Notes: generated from the sequence alone by a model not told the origin. A stretch of DNA of 64,000 bases from Bog-473 sp963706555 (GCA_963706555.1 OY970164.1:2852001-2916000), one strand, 5' to 3'; shown: positions 34,398 through 44,416, counted from the stretch's first letter. Translations and numbers: made by a program.

Positions 34398-35186
34398 ATG
34401 GCTGATGAAGTGAACATACGGGAAATCTGGGGCGTTATCGATCCGACCGTCCTCCATCGAATAGTGGTCGTTTCTCCGCATTTCGACGACGCAGCGCTTG
34501 GCGCGGCCCATCTTCTCGCGATGTACCCCGGCAGCACCGTTATCACCGTTCTCGGGGGACAGCCGCCTGCGTACCCCGAACATGTCACGCCATGGGACGA
34601 AGCGGGGGGCTTCATGACCGGCGACGACGTCGTGTCGGCACGACGTGAGGAAGACCGTCAAGCCATGGCGTTCGTCAAGGCCACGCCGGTCTGGCTGGAG
34701 TTTCCGGACCATCAGTACCTGGCCGTTGAAGAGCGGCCGACGGCATCCGAAGTGGGGCCGGCTCTGGAGCAGGCCATCGTTGACGCCAACCCGACTGCGG
34801 TCTTCTTGCCGATGGGCATCGCCAATCCTGATCATGTCGTGACGCATGAGGCGGGTCTCATGGCTCGCCGAGAATTGATCGGGAAAGGGAGCAAGGCCGT
34901 GTGGTTCTGCTACGAGGATCACGGTTACAAACATCTGCCGGGGAATCTCGCCTGGAGAATCTCGAAACTGTTCCGCGCCGGCATCTGGCCCACGCCATCG
35001 ATCGTACCGATCGACATTGATATGAACCAGAAACGGGCGCTGATCGCGATCTACAAGACGCAGGTTGCGCCACTGGAGCAGGATCACATGCTGAAGGAGC
35101 GTCTCGACGCGAACGTCCCCGAGCAGTACTGGCGCCTTTCTGCGCCGGTGCCCGTGATTGCGTCGATGCTGTTGAGTGACGAATAG
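34398..35186 (+). CDS. PIG-L/LmbE-family deacetylase
   Basis: 262 residues. The zinc motif SPHFDDAALGA (about residues 26-36) corresponds to AHPDDE, and the later PDHVVTHEAG supplies the third His. This family includes N-acetylglucosaminyl-PI and mycothiol-pathway deacetylases; the substrate here is not clear. A GC-rich hairpin follows the stop. Confidence 0.85.
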   Translation: MADEVNIREIWGVIDPTVLHRIVVVSPHFDDAALGAAHLLAMYPGSTVITVLGGQPPAYPEHVTPWDEAGGFMTGDDVVSARREEDRQAMAFVKATPVWLEFPDHQYLAVEERPTASEVGPALEQAIVDANPTAVFLPMGIANPDHVVTHEAGLMARRELIGKGSKAVWFCYEDHGYKHLPGNLAWRISKLFRAGIWPTPSIVPIDIDMNQKRALIAIYKTQVAPLEQDHMLKERLDANVPEQYWRLSAPVPVIASMLLSDE

Positions 35187-35195
35187 TCACCTGCG

Positions 35196-35216
35196 GCCCG
35201 GCCTTCGCGGTCGGGC
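35196..35216. terminator. Hairpin between convergent genes
   Basis: GCCCGGCC-TTCGC-GGTCGGGC (one G-T pair) lies between the PIG-L stop and the convergent Gfo/Idh stop, and can serve both strands. Confidence 0.6.
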
Positions 35217-35219
35217 TTC

Positions 35220-36311
35220 CTATGAGAGGGACGCCGGATCGACGCCAACGCCGCCTTCGGCACTACTGGCGTAGGCGGCGAGGGCGAAGCGGAGGACGTT
35301 CACCGCCTCGCCCGCGCTCCAAAGAAGTGGGCCTTCGCCCGTGTGGAGCCAACGAAGCCAGTGACGCCCTGAATCCCGGAAGCTGCTGGCCCAGTCGTCG
35401 TCCAGGGCGTGGTATGAGCGCATTTCCCCTTCCGCGTAGACGTCGAGGCTCGGCTGTTGGATGCCCCGACCCGTGCAGCGGTTGACTCGGGCATAGCCCT
35501 GGTGCCCGGTCACCTCCCACCGCTCGTCGTTCGTGTAGTAGTCAGAGCGCAGGTACATGGCGGGTGCGAGCGTGATATCCCATACCCCCCGGATCCCGTT
35601 TGCGTGCTCCCAGAGGATCGTCGTCGGGGCATCAACCTCGATGGTCGGTATGACCTCGGTCGTGCCGATCCAGGCCCGAACCTCTTTGATGGGCCCGAAG
35701 AGCCACAGCGCGGTCGCCAACTTGTGCCATCCGTCATCGAAGACCAGGACACCCCGCCCGTTCCTCATCTGCTGGAATTGCCACTCGTAACTGCTGGCGG
35801 GGACGTCCCATCCGCCTCGGCCGCTTCCCACCATCTTCATGTGGTAGCCACTGACCTCACCCAGGACTCCTGACTCGACCGTCTCCTTGAGTTTCCGGAG
35901 TGGCTCGTAGAAGAGATAGTTCTCCATTACTCGGAAGACCCGGTCGTTGGCGCGGGCCGCGCCCAGCATTTTCTCTGCGCTCGCGATGTCGTTGCACATC
36001 GGCTTCTGCAAGTTGACGTGCCAACCGTTGTCGAGGAGTTCTATGACACCGTCGACGTGGAGGGGGATTGGGAGCAACGCCTCGACAGCGTCCACTTCGA
36101 GCCCGCTCGCTGCGAGCTCCGCCGTCGACCCGAAGGTGCGGGCCCCGGGCCAGTCCGCCTGACGTTGTGCGCGACGTTCTTCACTGGGGTCGACCAGCGC
36201 CACGACCTCCACGTCGGGATTGTCGATGTAGCCACGCACGTTCAGGTCATAGATCCGGCCGAGTCCGATAATTGCCGCTCGGACGGGGCGGTCGTATGGC
36301 TGAAATGTCAT
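35220..36311 (-). CDS. Gfo/Idh/MocA-family NAD(P)-dependent oxidoreductase
   Basis: About 363 residues from ATG at 36311. The Rossmann start VRAAIIGLGRIYDLNVRGYIDNPDVEVVALVD is clear, and the family EKP motif appears as LQKPMC. The C-terminal domain has GRGVLVFDDGWHKLATALWLFG, with His in the usual catalytic area. It probably oxidises a sugar, inositol or similar polyol. A longer frame upstream lacks support. Confidence 0.88.
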   Translation of the reverse strand: MTFQPYDRPVRAAIIGLGRIYDLNVRGYIDNPDVEVVALVDPSEERRAQRQADWPGARTFGSTAELAASGLEVDAVEALLPIPLHVDGVIELLDNGWHVNLQKPMCNDIASAEKMLGAARANDRVFRVMENYLFYEPLRKLKETVESGVLGEVSGYHMKMVGSGRGGWDVPASSYEWQFQQMRNGRGVLVFDDGWHKLATALWLFGPIKEVRAWIGTTEVIPTIEVDAPTTILWEHANGIRGVWDITLAPAMYLRSDYYTNDERWEVTGHQGYARVNRCTGRGIQQPSLDVYAEGEMRSYHALDDDWASSFRDSGRHWLRWLHTGEGPLLWSAGEAVNVLRFALAAYASSAEGGVGVDPASLS

Positions 36312-36628
36312 GAGTTGTTCGCTTCCATTCGGGCCGGGCCGGGTGAAGGCCCTATTGATCTGATCATTGCATCGGGTACGTCGGCGCACGTTGACGCTGG
36401 AGGAGCAGACTCAGACGGCAAGATTCCCTCCCTCTGGGACCCTATCCTGGCCGTCGAGGAGCTGTCCAAGAGACCGGGCGGGTTGCTCGAGCGGTCCGAT
36501 CCCGGGGGCGGAAGACTGAGTTGGCGGCATCCTGCTCGCGTCTGCACTCTGCGCCGTCGCGATGCTTCACCGTGTAGTTTGAGGCGGGTCGGTCCGAGGA
36601 GACGGCTGGTCCGGATGGAGGGAAATCA

Positions 36629-37855
36629 GTGAGCGAAGAGCGACCAGTTGTCGCGTTCGACCATCACTCGCCTGAATTTGCAGCCGATCCGGTCGGCGCC
36701 CTTGCCGCTCTCCGCGACACATGTCCGGTCGCGTGGTCAGAGTCGTATGGTGGCTTCTGGGTCCTCACGCGCTACGAGGATGTGAGCAACGTATTGAGCG
36801 ATGCCACGGTCTTCTCCTCGCGTCACGACCTCGAGGCCGGGAGCGCCTATCAAGGAGCATCAATACCGCCCCCACCGATGCGCTTCGTCCCCCTCGAGCT
36901 CGACCCCCCTTTTTTTCTGCCCTATCGCCGACTCTTGAACCCAAGCTTCTCGCCGGCTGCCGTGGCCCGTCAACGATCGTTGGTCGTGAGAGTGACGGAT
37001 TGGTGCATCGACCAGGTGAAGGAGACCGGCAGTATCGACTTCGTGGACGATCTCGCGAGCCCGGTTCCCGCCATGGTGACGCTGAGTTTGTTGGGACTGC
37101 CGATTGAGGATTGGCCACGACATGCGGCGGCATGGCACGGATCGGTCGCACATCCTCCCGAGAGCCCCGCACATGCAGAGGCGGTCGCGGCGCAGATGTC
37201 CATTCGGGAGGACTTGGCGACGGACGTCGAGAGGCGACGGGCGCAGCCGAAGCGGGAGCGCTCCGGCCTCATCGACGTCTGCGTCGACGCGGAGATCAAC
37301 GGTGCTCCCATCGACCAGAAGACGTTGGTTGATATCTTCGTGCTCGTTCTGGCGGGCGGCGTCGACACGACCACAGGTGCAGCCGCCGGCGCCTTGGCGT
37401 ATCTGAGCGAACACCACGCTGACCGCGCCCGATTGGTCGCGGAGCCCGATCTGATCGTGCCGGCGTGCGAAGAGTTTCTTCGTTGGATCACGCCATCGCC
37501 GGTCCTCGGCCGCACGGTGAACGTGGCGACCGAAATCGGGGGACGGTCCATTGCCCGAGAAGAACGGGTCATGGCGAATCTCTTCGCCGCGAACCGTGAT
37601 CCTGTCGCATTCGAACGACCCGAAGAGGTCGAGTTCGACCGGCCGAACAATCGTCATGCCGCGTTCGGGTTCGGCATCCACCGGTGTATCGGGGCGAATT
37701 TGGCGCGGATGGAGATACAGACGATGATCAGTCGGGTGCTGGCGCGCATGCCCGACTACGAGGTCGATGTCGACCATGTCGAGCGATATCACACAGCAGG
37801 GATCCAGAACGGCTACATCTCGGTGCCGGCGACGTTCTCCCCCTTTGACAACTGA
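36629..37855 (+). CDS. Cytochrome P450
   Basis: 408 residues. The I-helix has AGGVDTTTG, the K-helix ExxR is EEFLR, and the haem loop is FGFGIHRCIG with Cys353. GTG at 36629 follows GGAGGG. It resembles actinobacterial soluble P450s that hydroxylate terpenes, steroids or fatty acids. It would need a ferredoxin and reductase from elsewhere, as none lies in this window. Confidence 0.95.
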   Translation: MSEERPVVAFDHHSPEFAADPVGALAALRDTCPVAWSESYGGFWVLTRYEDVSNVLSDATVFSSRHDLEAGSAYQGASIPPPPMRFVPLELDPPFFLPYRRLLNPSFSPAAVARQRSLVVRVTDWCIDQVKETGSIDFVDDLASPVPAMVTLSLLGLPIEDWPRHAAAWHGSVAHPPESPAHAEAVAAQMSIREDLATDVERRRAQPKRERSGLIDVCVDAEINGAPIDQKTLVDIFVLVLAGGVDTTTGAAAGALAYLSEHHADRARLVAEPDLIVPACEEFLRWITPSPVLGRTVNVATEIGGRSIAREERVMANLFAANRDPVAFERPEEVEFDRPNNRHAAFGFGIHRCIGANLARMEIQTMISRVLARMPDYEVDVDHVERYHTAGIQNGYISVPATFSPFDN

Positions 37856-37881
37856 GCCCTGCCTCCATCTTCTGACGTGAC

Positions 37882-37900
37882 CGCCGCGGGCCCCGCGGCG
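37882..37900. terminator. GC-rich perfect hairpin between convergent genes
   Basis: CGCCGCGG-GCC-CCGCGGCG, an 8-bp perfect stem with a 3-nt loop, lies between the P450 stop (37855) and the convergent PPOX-like stop (37913). Confidence 0.65.
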
Positions 37901-37912
37901 CCATATCAGTGC

Positions 37913-38974
37913 TCAGGCAGTGTCCAGCGGAACTGTGGGTCGGTGGTTCTGGGTCGAGGCCTGTGTGCGCAGTCGCGAGCCTTCGGTCGGTCCGGGCGGC
38001 TCCTCTGGGACGTGGGGCAGTGCGAGGCCTCGTCGGGCCAACTCCTTTTCGAGCCTGTTCATCAGGTTGGCCTTGGTCGCAGGGCGTGGTGTCCAGAGCT
38101 GCGCCGGATCGGCCATTAGGGGTAGATCGGGCAGCTGACGCTCCACGGAGAAATGGGCACCGTCTGTCGTCGGCGTGACCTGACCGACAAAGGTTCCTCT
38201 GCCGGAGAAGCACAGCGATGCGGGACCGATGGACTTCCAGGGTGCTCCTTTTGGAACATCGAGGGTGAACCCGTCGTCCACGAGGGAGGCGGCGCGCATC
38301 GGGAATGGGAGCGGAAACCCATCGGGATCGCAGACGGTCAGATGTCCGTTGAGTCGCTGTTCGAGGACTTCGTTGGCCCGCGGCCGCCAGTCTGAGGCTA
38401 TGGGCCACGCCGAGGGTGAGGTGGGGGGTCCGACGGGTGCTGGATCCGACTGCGGAAACTCAGTGTCTGCCGAGGCGCTCCAGCGCTCGGGCTCGACATC
38501 CAGCTGGTCGACGCTGGGCCACCATGCGATGTGGGACGGCGTGGTCGCAACGATGATGCGTGCCCAGTACCAAACGGCCTGGCGCACGGTCGACCAGGGC
38601 AGACCGCCGGAGGTGACGGGTAGGCGGGCCGCAGTCTCGGCGAGGTAGCGCTCTATGTTGGCCTGAATGTCCGAGTCGCGGACTGCTCCGAATCCTGCGA
38701 CCGAGACAACCGGATCCCCCGGGGTCCCGTTGCCCTCCAGGAGAAGTCCCACTTTCGGGTTGCGCCGCACACGATTGGCCTTGGCGGGGTAGGCGAGCCC
38801 TGTCGCCACATCAATCGTCCCGCCGTCCGGTTCGACGAATGCGAAGAGCGGCGTGTCAAGCGGGATCCCCTTGGTTGTGAGGGATCCGAACTCCGTGTAG
38901 AGCGAAGTGGTCAAGACGTCGGCTACGTCTTGGGGGAGTTCCGGGAACGCCCGCCGGGCCAGTGACAGCGACAT
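37913..38974 (-). CDS. Pyridoxamine-5'-phosphate-oxidase-like flavin/F420-binding split-barrel protein
   Basis: 353 residues from ATG at 38974 (AAGGAG upstream). The N-terminal split barrel covers DVADVLTTSLYTEFGSLTTKGIPLDTPLFAF...KANRVRRNPKVGLLLEG. A second related barrel lies at about residues 210-310 (LNGHLTVCDPDGFPLPFPMRAASLVDDGF). The C-terminal tail is Pro-rich. Members bind FMN, F420 or haem; the cofactor cannot be assigned. It may accompany the neighbouring catabolic genes. Confidence 0.8.
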   Translation of the reverse strand: MSLSLARRAFPELPQDVADVLTTSLYTEFGSLTTKGIPLDTPLFAFVEPDGGTIDVATGLAYPAKANRVRRNPKVGLLLEGNGTPGDPVVSVAGFGAVRDSDIQANIERYLAETAARLPVTSGGLPWSTVRQAVWYWARIIVATTPSHIAWWPSVDQLDVEPERWSASADTEFPQSDPAPVGPPTSPSAWPIASDWRPRANEVLEQRLNGHLTVCDPDGFPLPFPMRAASLVDDGFTLDVPKGAPWKSIGPASLCFSGRGTFVGQVTPTTDGAHFSVERQLPDLPLMADPAQLWTPRPATKANLMNRLEKELARRGLALPHVPEEPPGPTEGSRLRTQASTQNHRPTVPLDTA

Positions 38975-39044
38975 AAAGGTCTCCTTGCTCCCTACCACTA
39001 CTCGAGTCAACTGATCCTCGACTCCGTGGACATCTTCCGCGTTG

Positions 39045-39548
39045 CTACTGGTCGCTCACCGGCAACCGTCCCGGGGAAAACGTTTGCATGTCTCTCGTAT
39101 CTCGGTTGGGATGCTCGACCTTGAGAAGTCGAGAAAGGTAGACGGACGCGATGCGCCATTCGTCGTCTCTTCTGTACTCCTCGTAGTAGTGACCGTACCC
39201 GGTGAAGGACGAGAGAGGGTGTCCGAGCGGGCGCTCCAGGAGATCGGTCATCGGCCAGATGCCGGTCGCTGTCCGTGGGTCGCTGAGCGTGATCTCGGGG
39301 GTGTGTCCGTGATGGACCGATGTCACGCCGCCGAGAATCACCTCGAGGCCCCGCACGAAGTCATCGACCGACTCATATCGTGAAACCTGGCCGGGAACGA
39401 CCCCTTCGAAACCGAACGTGCAGTCATCCGTGAACACGCTCGGAAGGAGGTCCCATTGCTTGGTGTCGACGTATCGGAAGTAGCGCGCTTTGAGCTGCTT
39501 GATTTCCTCAATGGCGAGGAGTGTCTCGAGCCCACCAACGTCGGTCAT
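39045..39548 (-). CDS. SnoaL-like/NTF2-fold protein
   Basis: 167 residues from ATG at 39548 (GAGGTGACGCA upstream). The pattern LLAIEEIKQLKARYFRYVDTKQWDLLPSVFTDDCTFGF...HHGHTPEI...GYGHYYEEYRRDDEWRIASVYLSRL is typical of SnoaL_4 proteins, which often work as hydratase- or isomerase-like partners in steroid or aromatic catabolism. Confidence 0.85.
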   Translation of the reverse strand: MTDVGGLETLLAIEEIKQLKARYFRYVDTKQWDLLPSVFTDDCTFGFEGVVPGQVSRYESVDDFVRGLEVILGGVTSVHHGHTPEITLSDPRTATGIWPMTDLLERPLGHPLSSFTGYGHYYEEYRRDDEWRIASVYLSRLLKVEHPNRDTRDMQTFSPGRLPVSDQ

Positions 39549-40604
39549 TGCGTCACCTCTCGTGCGATGCAGGAGCGACTCCACAGTATCCGGGCCCCTT
39601 TTTGGGATCGATGGCCGGGTCCGTTTCGCGGACCCATTGGCTTCGTGCTGCTCCACCAACCGGCCTTTTTTTGCAACGGGCGGCGCCTTGTGGAGGCGCC
39701 CCGATCCTCGAGACGCTCCGGAGCGCACTCGCCTACATTCTCCCCGGCTGTGGGCAAAACCTGATGTGGCTGCCCACCTGCGGAGGCGGCCGCCGCATTC
39801 CATGCTCAAATAGGGAGCGCGGCTAGGGTGCCAGGGACATGGAGCCCGGCCAGAGGGGCCCCTCATCATGCTGGACACCATGCTGGTACAAGGTGGCAGG
39901 CAATGGCGGTGCACCTCGTCGGTTCACCGCGATTTCACGCGGCCCGACCCCATTTCGCTTTTTGCCGGCCAGCCTTTATACGCTAGGACCCGAGAGTCGG
40001 ATCGCTGCGTGTCGCACTGGAGGACTGAAGACGTGGAGGTGAGCCCTGGGGAACGCTGTTGCGTGCGGCGCGGCGGGCAGCCATCACCGCAGCGGGACGC
40101 CAAGAAGAAGACTGCGCATGTCTAGCCAGAATCCGGGTATTTCTGCCGCGGGCAGGGCTCTGGGGAGGACGGCGCTCAATCCAGCCTCCGGACCGGCCGC
40201 CATCGGGGGAATGCTTCAGGCCGGACACCTCGAAGGGGATGCCTGGGAGGGCGAGCTGTCGGACGTCCGATCGAGGCTCTCCAGGGCGATCTCCGATATC
40301 ACGAAGCTCGCCAATGCCATGGAGGCACTGTCGGTGAAGGTCATGCCGGAGACGGACGAATTGGAACGAGACGCTCGAAAGCCGGACATCGGTGGGTACC
40401 TTCCAGAGAGAGTGGGTCACCAGGAGGCGAGCTGAGCCAAGGTGGCCGAGCGAGGCGCTGCCGGCTCCCAACGTCATCTTGGTCTCCTCTGTGGACCAGG
40501 GCACCGTGGACCAGGGCGCCGTGTAAGCGCGCGAAGCTGGGAAACCGGATAGGCAGGCAGAGTGTTCGTGAATTGGAGATCCGCGTGCTGATCGAGCCAT
40601 TCGC
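39549..40604. other. Long low-coding stretch (about 1.06 kb)
   Basis: No confident gene apart from the possible ORF at 40118-40435. Frames on both strands are short and of non-coding composition. It should contain the promoters of the SnoaL gene (minus) and the double CoA-transferase (plus). Confidence 0.4.
40118..40435 (+). CDS. Possible small hypothetical protein
   Basis: 105 residues with no recognised family. The second half (VRSRLSRAISDITKLANAMEALSVKVMPETDELERDARKPDI) is an amphipathic helix followed by an acidic tail, which looks coding. The ribosome binding site is weak. Confidence 0.35.
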   Translation: MSSQNPGISAAGRALGRTALNPASGPAAIGGMLQAGHLEGDAWEGELSDVRSRLSRAISDITKLANAMEALSVKVMPETDELERDARKPDIGGYLPERVGHQEAS

Positions 40605-42920
40605 ATGACCGGGCCTATTGCGGGTCTTCGGGTCGTCGACTGCTCGCATGGCACCGCGGGTCCTCGCCTCACCGGGATGCTGGCCGACTATGGGGCAGAT
40701 GTCGTCTGGGTCGAACCACCCGGGGGAGACTCCCTCCGGCGCCTAATGCCTGCCGCTGCTGCGGTGTTCAATCGCGGCAAGCGCAGCGTCACGCTCCAGC
40801 TCGACAACGCCTCGGAACGTGACCAATTACTGGATCTCATTGCTCGCGCCGACGTCTTTGTGCAGAGCTGGCGCCCCGGCGTTGCCGATCGCTTCGGACT
40901 GGGCTTCGAAACGTTGGCCGAAGTGAATTCTCACCTGGTGTATTGCTCCATCTCGGGGTTCGGGCAGCACGGATCACACGCCGACACGCAAGGCTATGAA
41001 GCCCTGGTACATGCCGTCGCCGGCACCATGGCCGAGCAAGCCGGGTTGCGGGAGGGCCCCATTTACCAAGGGCTGCCATTCGCCGCGATCGGCGCGGCAT
41101 ACCTCGGAGCTATCGGCGTGCTGTCAGCGCTCTACCGACGTGCCACAGATGGGAAATTCCGCCACGTTGAGACCTCGCTCTTCGACGGAGCATTGGCGTA
41201 TCGATCCGGGAGTCTCGGTGAGAGCGACCTCTCGGTCGCAACAATGGCAGCGAGCGGTAGGGAGCGCCCGCCGACAACCCAGGGTACGCGAATCGTGACG
41301 CGGTCTTTCGAATGCGCAGATGGCGAATACGTAGGCATCCATACCGGTGCCGTTGGGGCTTTCGGCCGGCTCATGAAGGTGCTCGGTCTCGAGGATCGGG
41401 TTCCCCCGAGTGTGTCGGGACTTGATCTCGGAGTTCCTCTCGAAGCCCATCAGGAGGGAATTCTGACCGACGAGATCCCGCGCATCATCGCGTCGAAGCC
41501 GCGCAGCTACTGGGTCGATCAGCTCATGAGCGCCGACGTGTGCGTCGTCGAACACCTCCATCCGACTGAGGCCTACGACACACCGCAGGTCCGCTACAAC
41601 AACATGGTCCTGGAGATCGATGATCCGGTTCTCGGAGTGGTCAGCCAGATTGCACCCGCGGCGAAGTTCAGCTCGAGTTCCCGTACCCTGTGGACACCGG
41701 CGCCACGCACCGGAGAACATAACGCTGACGTGCTGGACAACACCGAGTGGTGGCCCGAGCGGGGAGCACCTGGGCCCCATGCTGGGGAACCCGAGGCGTT
41801 GCTCGAAGGAGTGCGGATCCTCGACCTCGGTGCGTATTTCGCCGGTCCCTTTTCGTCACGTCTGTTGGCGGACCTCGGGGCCGATGTGATCAAGCTGGAG
41901 CCGGTGCAGGGCGATCCGATGAGAGGATTCGTCACCACGTTCAATGTGGCCCAAGCAGGCAAACGCGGCCTGGCGATCGACTTGAAGGATCCTTCGCTCG
42001 CGCCGGCCTTGGCGCAGTTGATCAAATGGGCTGACGTCGTGCATCACAATCTTCGCCCGGGAGCTGCTGAGCGACTCGGTGTTGACTACGAGACGGTCAG
42101 CCGCCTCCATCCCAAGGTGATCTATCTCTATGCACCGGGTTGGGGCGCGCAGGGTCCGTTCGCCATGCGCCAGAGTTTTGCCCCGATGCTTTCTGGCTAT
42201 GCCGGCGTCACGTATGAGGTCGCCGGGAGATTCAACGTCCCCCTGCCGCCGGTCGCTCATGAGGACCCGGGCAATGGCCTGCTGGGGGCGGTTGCGATGC
42301 TACTGGCCCTTTTGCAGCGGCAGGCGACCGGTGCCGGGTGCTACGTGGAGAACCCTCAATTGAATGCGACGCTGGCGCACACGGCCCATATCGTACGGAA
42401 GAATGATGGCGAGGTCGTCGGCGCCGAGTGGCTTGACCCGGTGCAGTTCGGGATCGGAATTTTCGACCGCCTCTACCAGACATCGGATGGATGGGTATGC
42501 ATCACGGTGCCGGATACCCCCGCGCAAGCAGCACTGTGCGACCTCCTCCATGTGCCGATGACGGACAACGAGGACCTGATGGAAAACGCGTTGACGAGCG
42601 CGTTCGCCGGTGGTGCGACGTCAGCCCTCCTCCGGGAGCTCGAGGCGGCGGGGGTGGCGGCCGTCGAGCCAGCCGGCCATTCCATCCACGCACTTTTGAA
42701 CGATCCCGAGCAACGACGGATCGGTCGGACCGTCGAATACGAGAGCGCCCAGCTCGGAAAGGTGAGGGAGATGGGGAGGCTCGTGCGCATCAGCGACACA
42801 CAGGAGCCGTCCCATGTGCCGGCTCCCGAGCTCGGCCAGCACACGGTCGAGATCCTCTCTTGGCTCGGCTACAGCGATGGTGAGATCGCCGAGCTTCAGG
42901 CCAGGAGCGCGGTCCGATGA
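40605..42920 (+). CDS. Double-length class III (CaiB/BaiF) CoA-transferase
   Basis: 771 residues, two tandem family III CoA-transferase domains. Domain 1 covers about residues 1-370 (GLRVVDCSHGTAGPRLTGMLADYGADVVWVEPP), domain 2 about 395-771 (GVRILDLGAYFAGPFSSRLLADLGADVIKLEPV). The catalytic Asp expected ten residues before the GIL-type helix is present in domain 2 (Asp554 in EDPGNGLLG) but replaced by Ala161 in domain 1. The enzyme would transfer CoA between acids, or racemise an alpha-methylacyl-CoA. Convergent with the maleylpyruvate-isomerase-like gene. Confidence 0.9.
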   Translation: MTGPIAGLRVVDCSHGTAGPRLTGMLADYGADVVWVEPPGGDSLRRLMPAAAAVFNRGKRSVTLQLDNASERDQLLDLIARADVFVQSWRPGVADRFGLGFETLAEVNSHLVYCSISGFGQHGSHADTQGYEALVHAVAGTMAEQAGLREGPIYQGLPFAAIGAAYLGAIGVLSALYRRATDGKFRHVETSLFDGALAYRSGSLGESDLSVATMAASGRERPPTTQGTRIVTRSFECADGEYVGIHTGAVGAFGRLMKVLGLEDRVPPSVSGLDLGVPLEAHQEGILTDEIPRIIASKPRSYWVDQLMSADVCVVEHLHPTEAYDTPQVRYNNMVLEIDDPVLGVVSQIAPAAKFSSSSRTLWTPAPRTGEHNADVLDNTEWWPERGAPGPHAGEPEALLEGVRILDLGAYFAGPFSSRLLADLGADVIKLEPVQGDPMRGFVTTFNVAQAGKRGLAIDLKDPSLAPALAQLIKWADVVHHNLRPGAAERLGVDYETVSRLHPKVIYLYAPGWGAQGPFAMRQSFAPMLSGYAGVTYEVAGRFNVPLPPVAHEDPGNGLLGAVAMLLALLQRQATGAGCYVENPQLNATLAHTAHIVRKNDGEVVGAEWLDPVQFGIGIFDRLYQTSDGWVCITVPDTPAQAALCDLLHVPMTDNEDLMENALTSAFAGGATSALLRELEAAGVAAVEPAGHSIHALLNDPEQRRIGRTVEYESAQLGKVREMGRLVRISDTQEPSHVPAPELGQHTVEILSWLGYSDGEIAELQARSAVR

Positions 42921-42942
42921 CGACGCACCGATTGTCGGGTAG

Positions 42943-43578
42943 TTAGAAGACCGGAAACACCCCGTCGATGCTTCGCTCACGGCGGGCGAGTGTCCGCAGT
43001 ACAGCGAGGTCGCCGTGACGGCGGCGTGCGACGTCGGTCAAGCAGGCGATGACCAGGTCGTACGCCATTTTCGGCATTTCGGGGGTCGGGATCGAGATGC
43101 TCGCGGCCAGGTCGTCGGCATGGGCGAGGAGCTCGACCAACCGAGTAACGAGAAACCCGTCCAACGTCATGTCGAACTTGCCGAGAACCAGAACCCTGCG
43201 ACCTTCTGCCTGCTCGGGCAGGGAGCGCGCAAGCCCCGAAACGGCGGATGCCGCGTCGGAGGCCAGGGATGCGGCGCCCCGCAGCGACCCGGCCTGGGCT
43301 CTTTCGCGGACATCCGCATGGCCCTCGTGGTCGAGGTCGAGGGTCTGCCCCGAGAAATAGCGCGAAGGTTCGAGTGTCCGAGTACCTGGCGGCTCATCCT
43401 CCTCGAGGCACGAGACGAGCATTTCGATGCCCGAGCCGACGAGATGGGCTGCGATGGCACCGACCGTCATGCCGCGGGATTCCCCGGGGTCTTCCCACTG
43501 GGCCCCCACGTCGGGGAGAGCGACGAGCTCTGCCGCGACCGTTGCTGCCTCGACATATGCCGTGCGGGTCTGATTCAT
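42943..43578 (-). CDS. DinB-like mycothiol-dependent maleylpyruvate-isomerase-family protein
   Basis: 211 residues with the helical bundle of this family: VGAIAAHLVGSGIEML near residue 40 and LVTRLVELLAHADDLAASI near residue 145 supply the candidate metal-binding His. These proteins use mycothiol in S-transfer or isomerisation. The GTG/ATG start overlaps the stop of the upstream DsbA-like gene by four bases, so the two are coupled. Confidence 0.82.
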   Translation of the reverse strand: MNQTRTAYVEAATVAAELVALPDVGAQWEDPGESRGMTVGAIAAHLVGSGIEMLVSCLEEDEPPGTRTLEPSRYFSGQTLDLDHEGHADVRERAQAGSLRGAASLASDAASAVSGLARSLPEQAEGRRVLVLGKFDMTLDGFLVTRLVELLAHADDLAASISIPTPEMPKMAYDLVIACLTDVARRRHGDLAVLRTLARRERSIDGVFPVF

Positions 43579-44231
43579 CCCTCGGAGACCGCCTTTCGAG
43601 CCGCGCGGCGTATCTGTCCGAGGCGGAGACCTTCGAGGTCGGGCAGTTCCGATCGAACGCGCTTCAGCTCGTACACATTCGGATTCCTGATGATCCAGGT
43701 GACGTGTTCCCAGAGTTCCCGCGAGTCGTCGTCGTTGGGAACATTTGCGATGACGGGCCCGAAAATCGCCGGGCCGTCCTCGTCGTCCAGCACAATGGTG
43801 GGAACGCCGAAGCCGCGGTCCGAGATTGCTTTGTGTTCAGCCATCAGTCGTATGGCGGTACTTTCATCGGCCAACGCACGGGTTGCATAGGTGGGGTCCA
43901 ATCCCGCATCGACGAGCGCACCTTCGATGGTTGTGAGCAGGCGCAGCTGCTCATCCCGGTGGTGCATCCGGCCCGCGACCTCAGCATAGAAGCGGCCAGC
44001 AGCTGCCTCTCCGAGCTCTTCGCGCACCAGGAGGGCGACGCGCAGCGAAGGCAGCGATCGCACCTGCGTAGAAAGATCCATCACTCCGCCGGGGGAATTC
44101 TGTATCTCGAGCGAGAAGAACCGCCACGAGAGTTCCACGATGCCAAGTTCCTCGAGTCGGCGGGCCCAGCGAGCCGTCTGAAAACACCACGGACAGTAGG
44201 GGTCGACGTAGAGCCATGCACGATCTGTCAC
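43575..44231 (-). CDS. DsbA-family thioredoxin-like oxidoreductase (CPWC), mycoredoxin/nitroreductase type
   Basis: 218 residues. The active site YVDPYCPWCFQTARW is at the N-terminus, followed by the helical insertion and cis-Pro region GFGVPTIVLDDE. No signal peptide is seen, so it is cytoplasmic. It resembles actinobacterial mycothiol-linked DsbA-like enzymes (Rv2466c type) more than secreted DsbA. It is co-transcribed with the mycothiol-dependent isomerase-like gene. Confidence 0.85.
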   Translation of the reverse strand: MTDRAWLYVDPYCPWCFQTARWARRLEELGIVELSWRFFSLEIQNSPGGVMDLSTQVRSLPSLRVALLVREELGEAAAGRFYAEVAGRMHHRDEQLRLLTTIEGALVDAGLDPTYATRALADESTAIRLMAEHKAISDRGFGVPTIVLDDEDGPAIFGPVIANVPNDDDSRELWEHVTWIIRNPNVYELKRVRSELPDLEGLRLGQIRRAARKAVSEG

Positions 44232-44416
44232 GGATGCAGGTTAGCGAGGTCTGGGCGGTGCTGCGGTGGCGAACCCGGACCAATCGGGAGGATGCCCGCG
44301 GCGTTGTCCGGCACTCACGAAGAACCACGAGATCACCGAACGCGCGTATCCTTTGGGCTTCGATGCCGCTGGCGTCATCCGGCGTAAGCGGCGATGCCGA
44401 CGGGGGAGGAGAGCGC

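Noticed and set aside
39983..40672. 229-codon minus-strand frame
   Set aside because: Composition is Arg/Ser/Pro-rich without domains, it lies opposite a CoA-transferase start, and it resembles GC-rich antisense noise.
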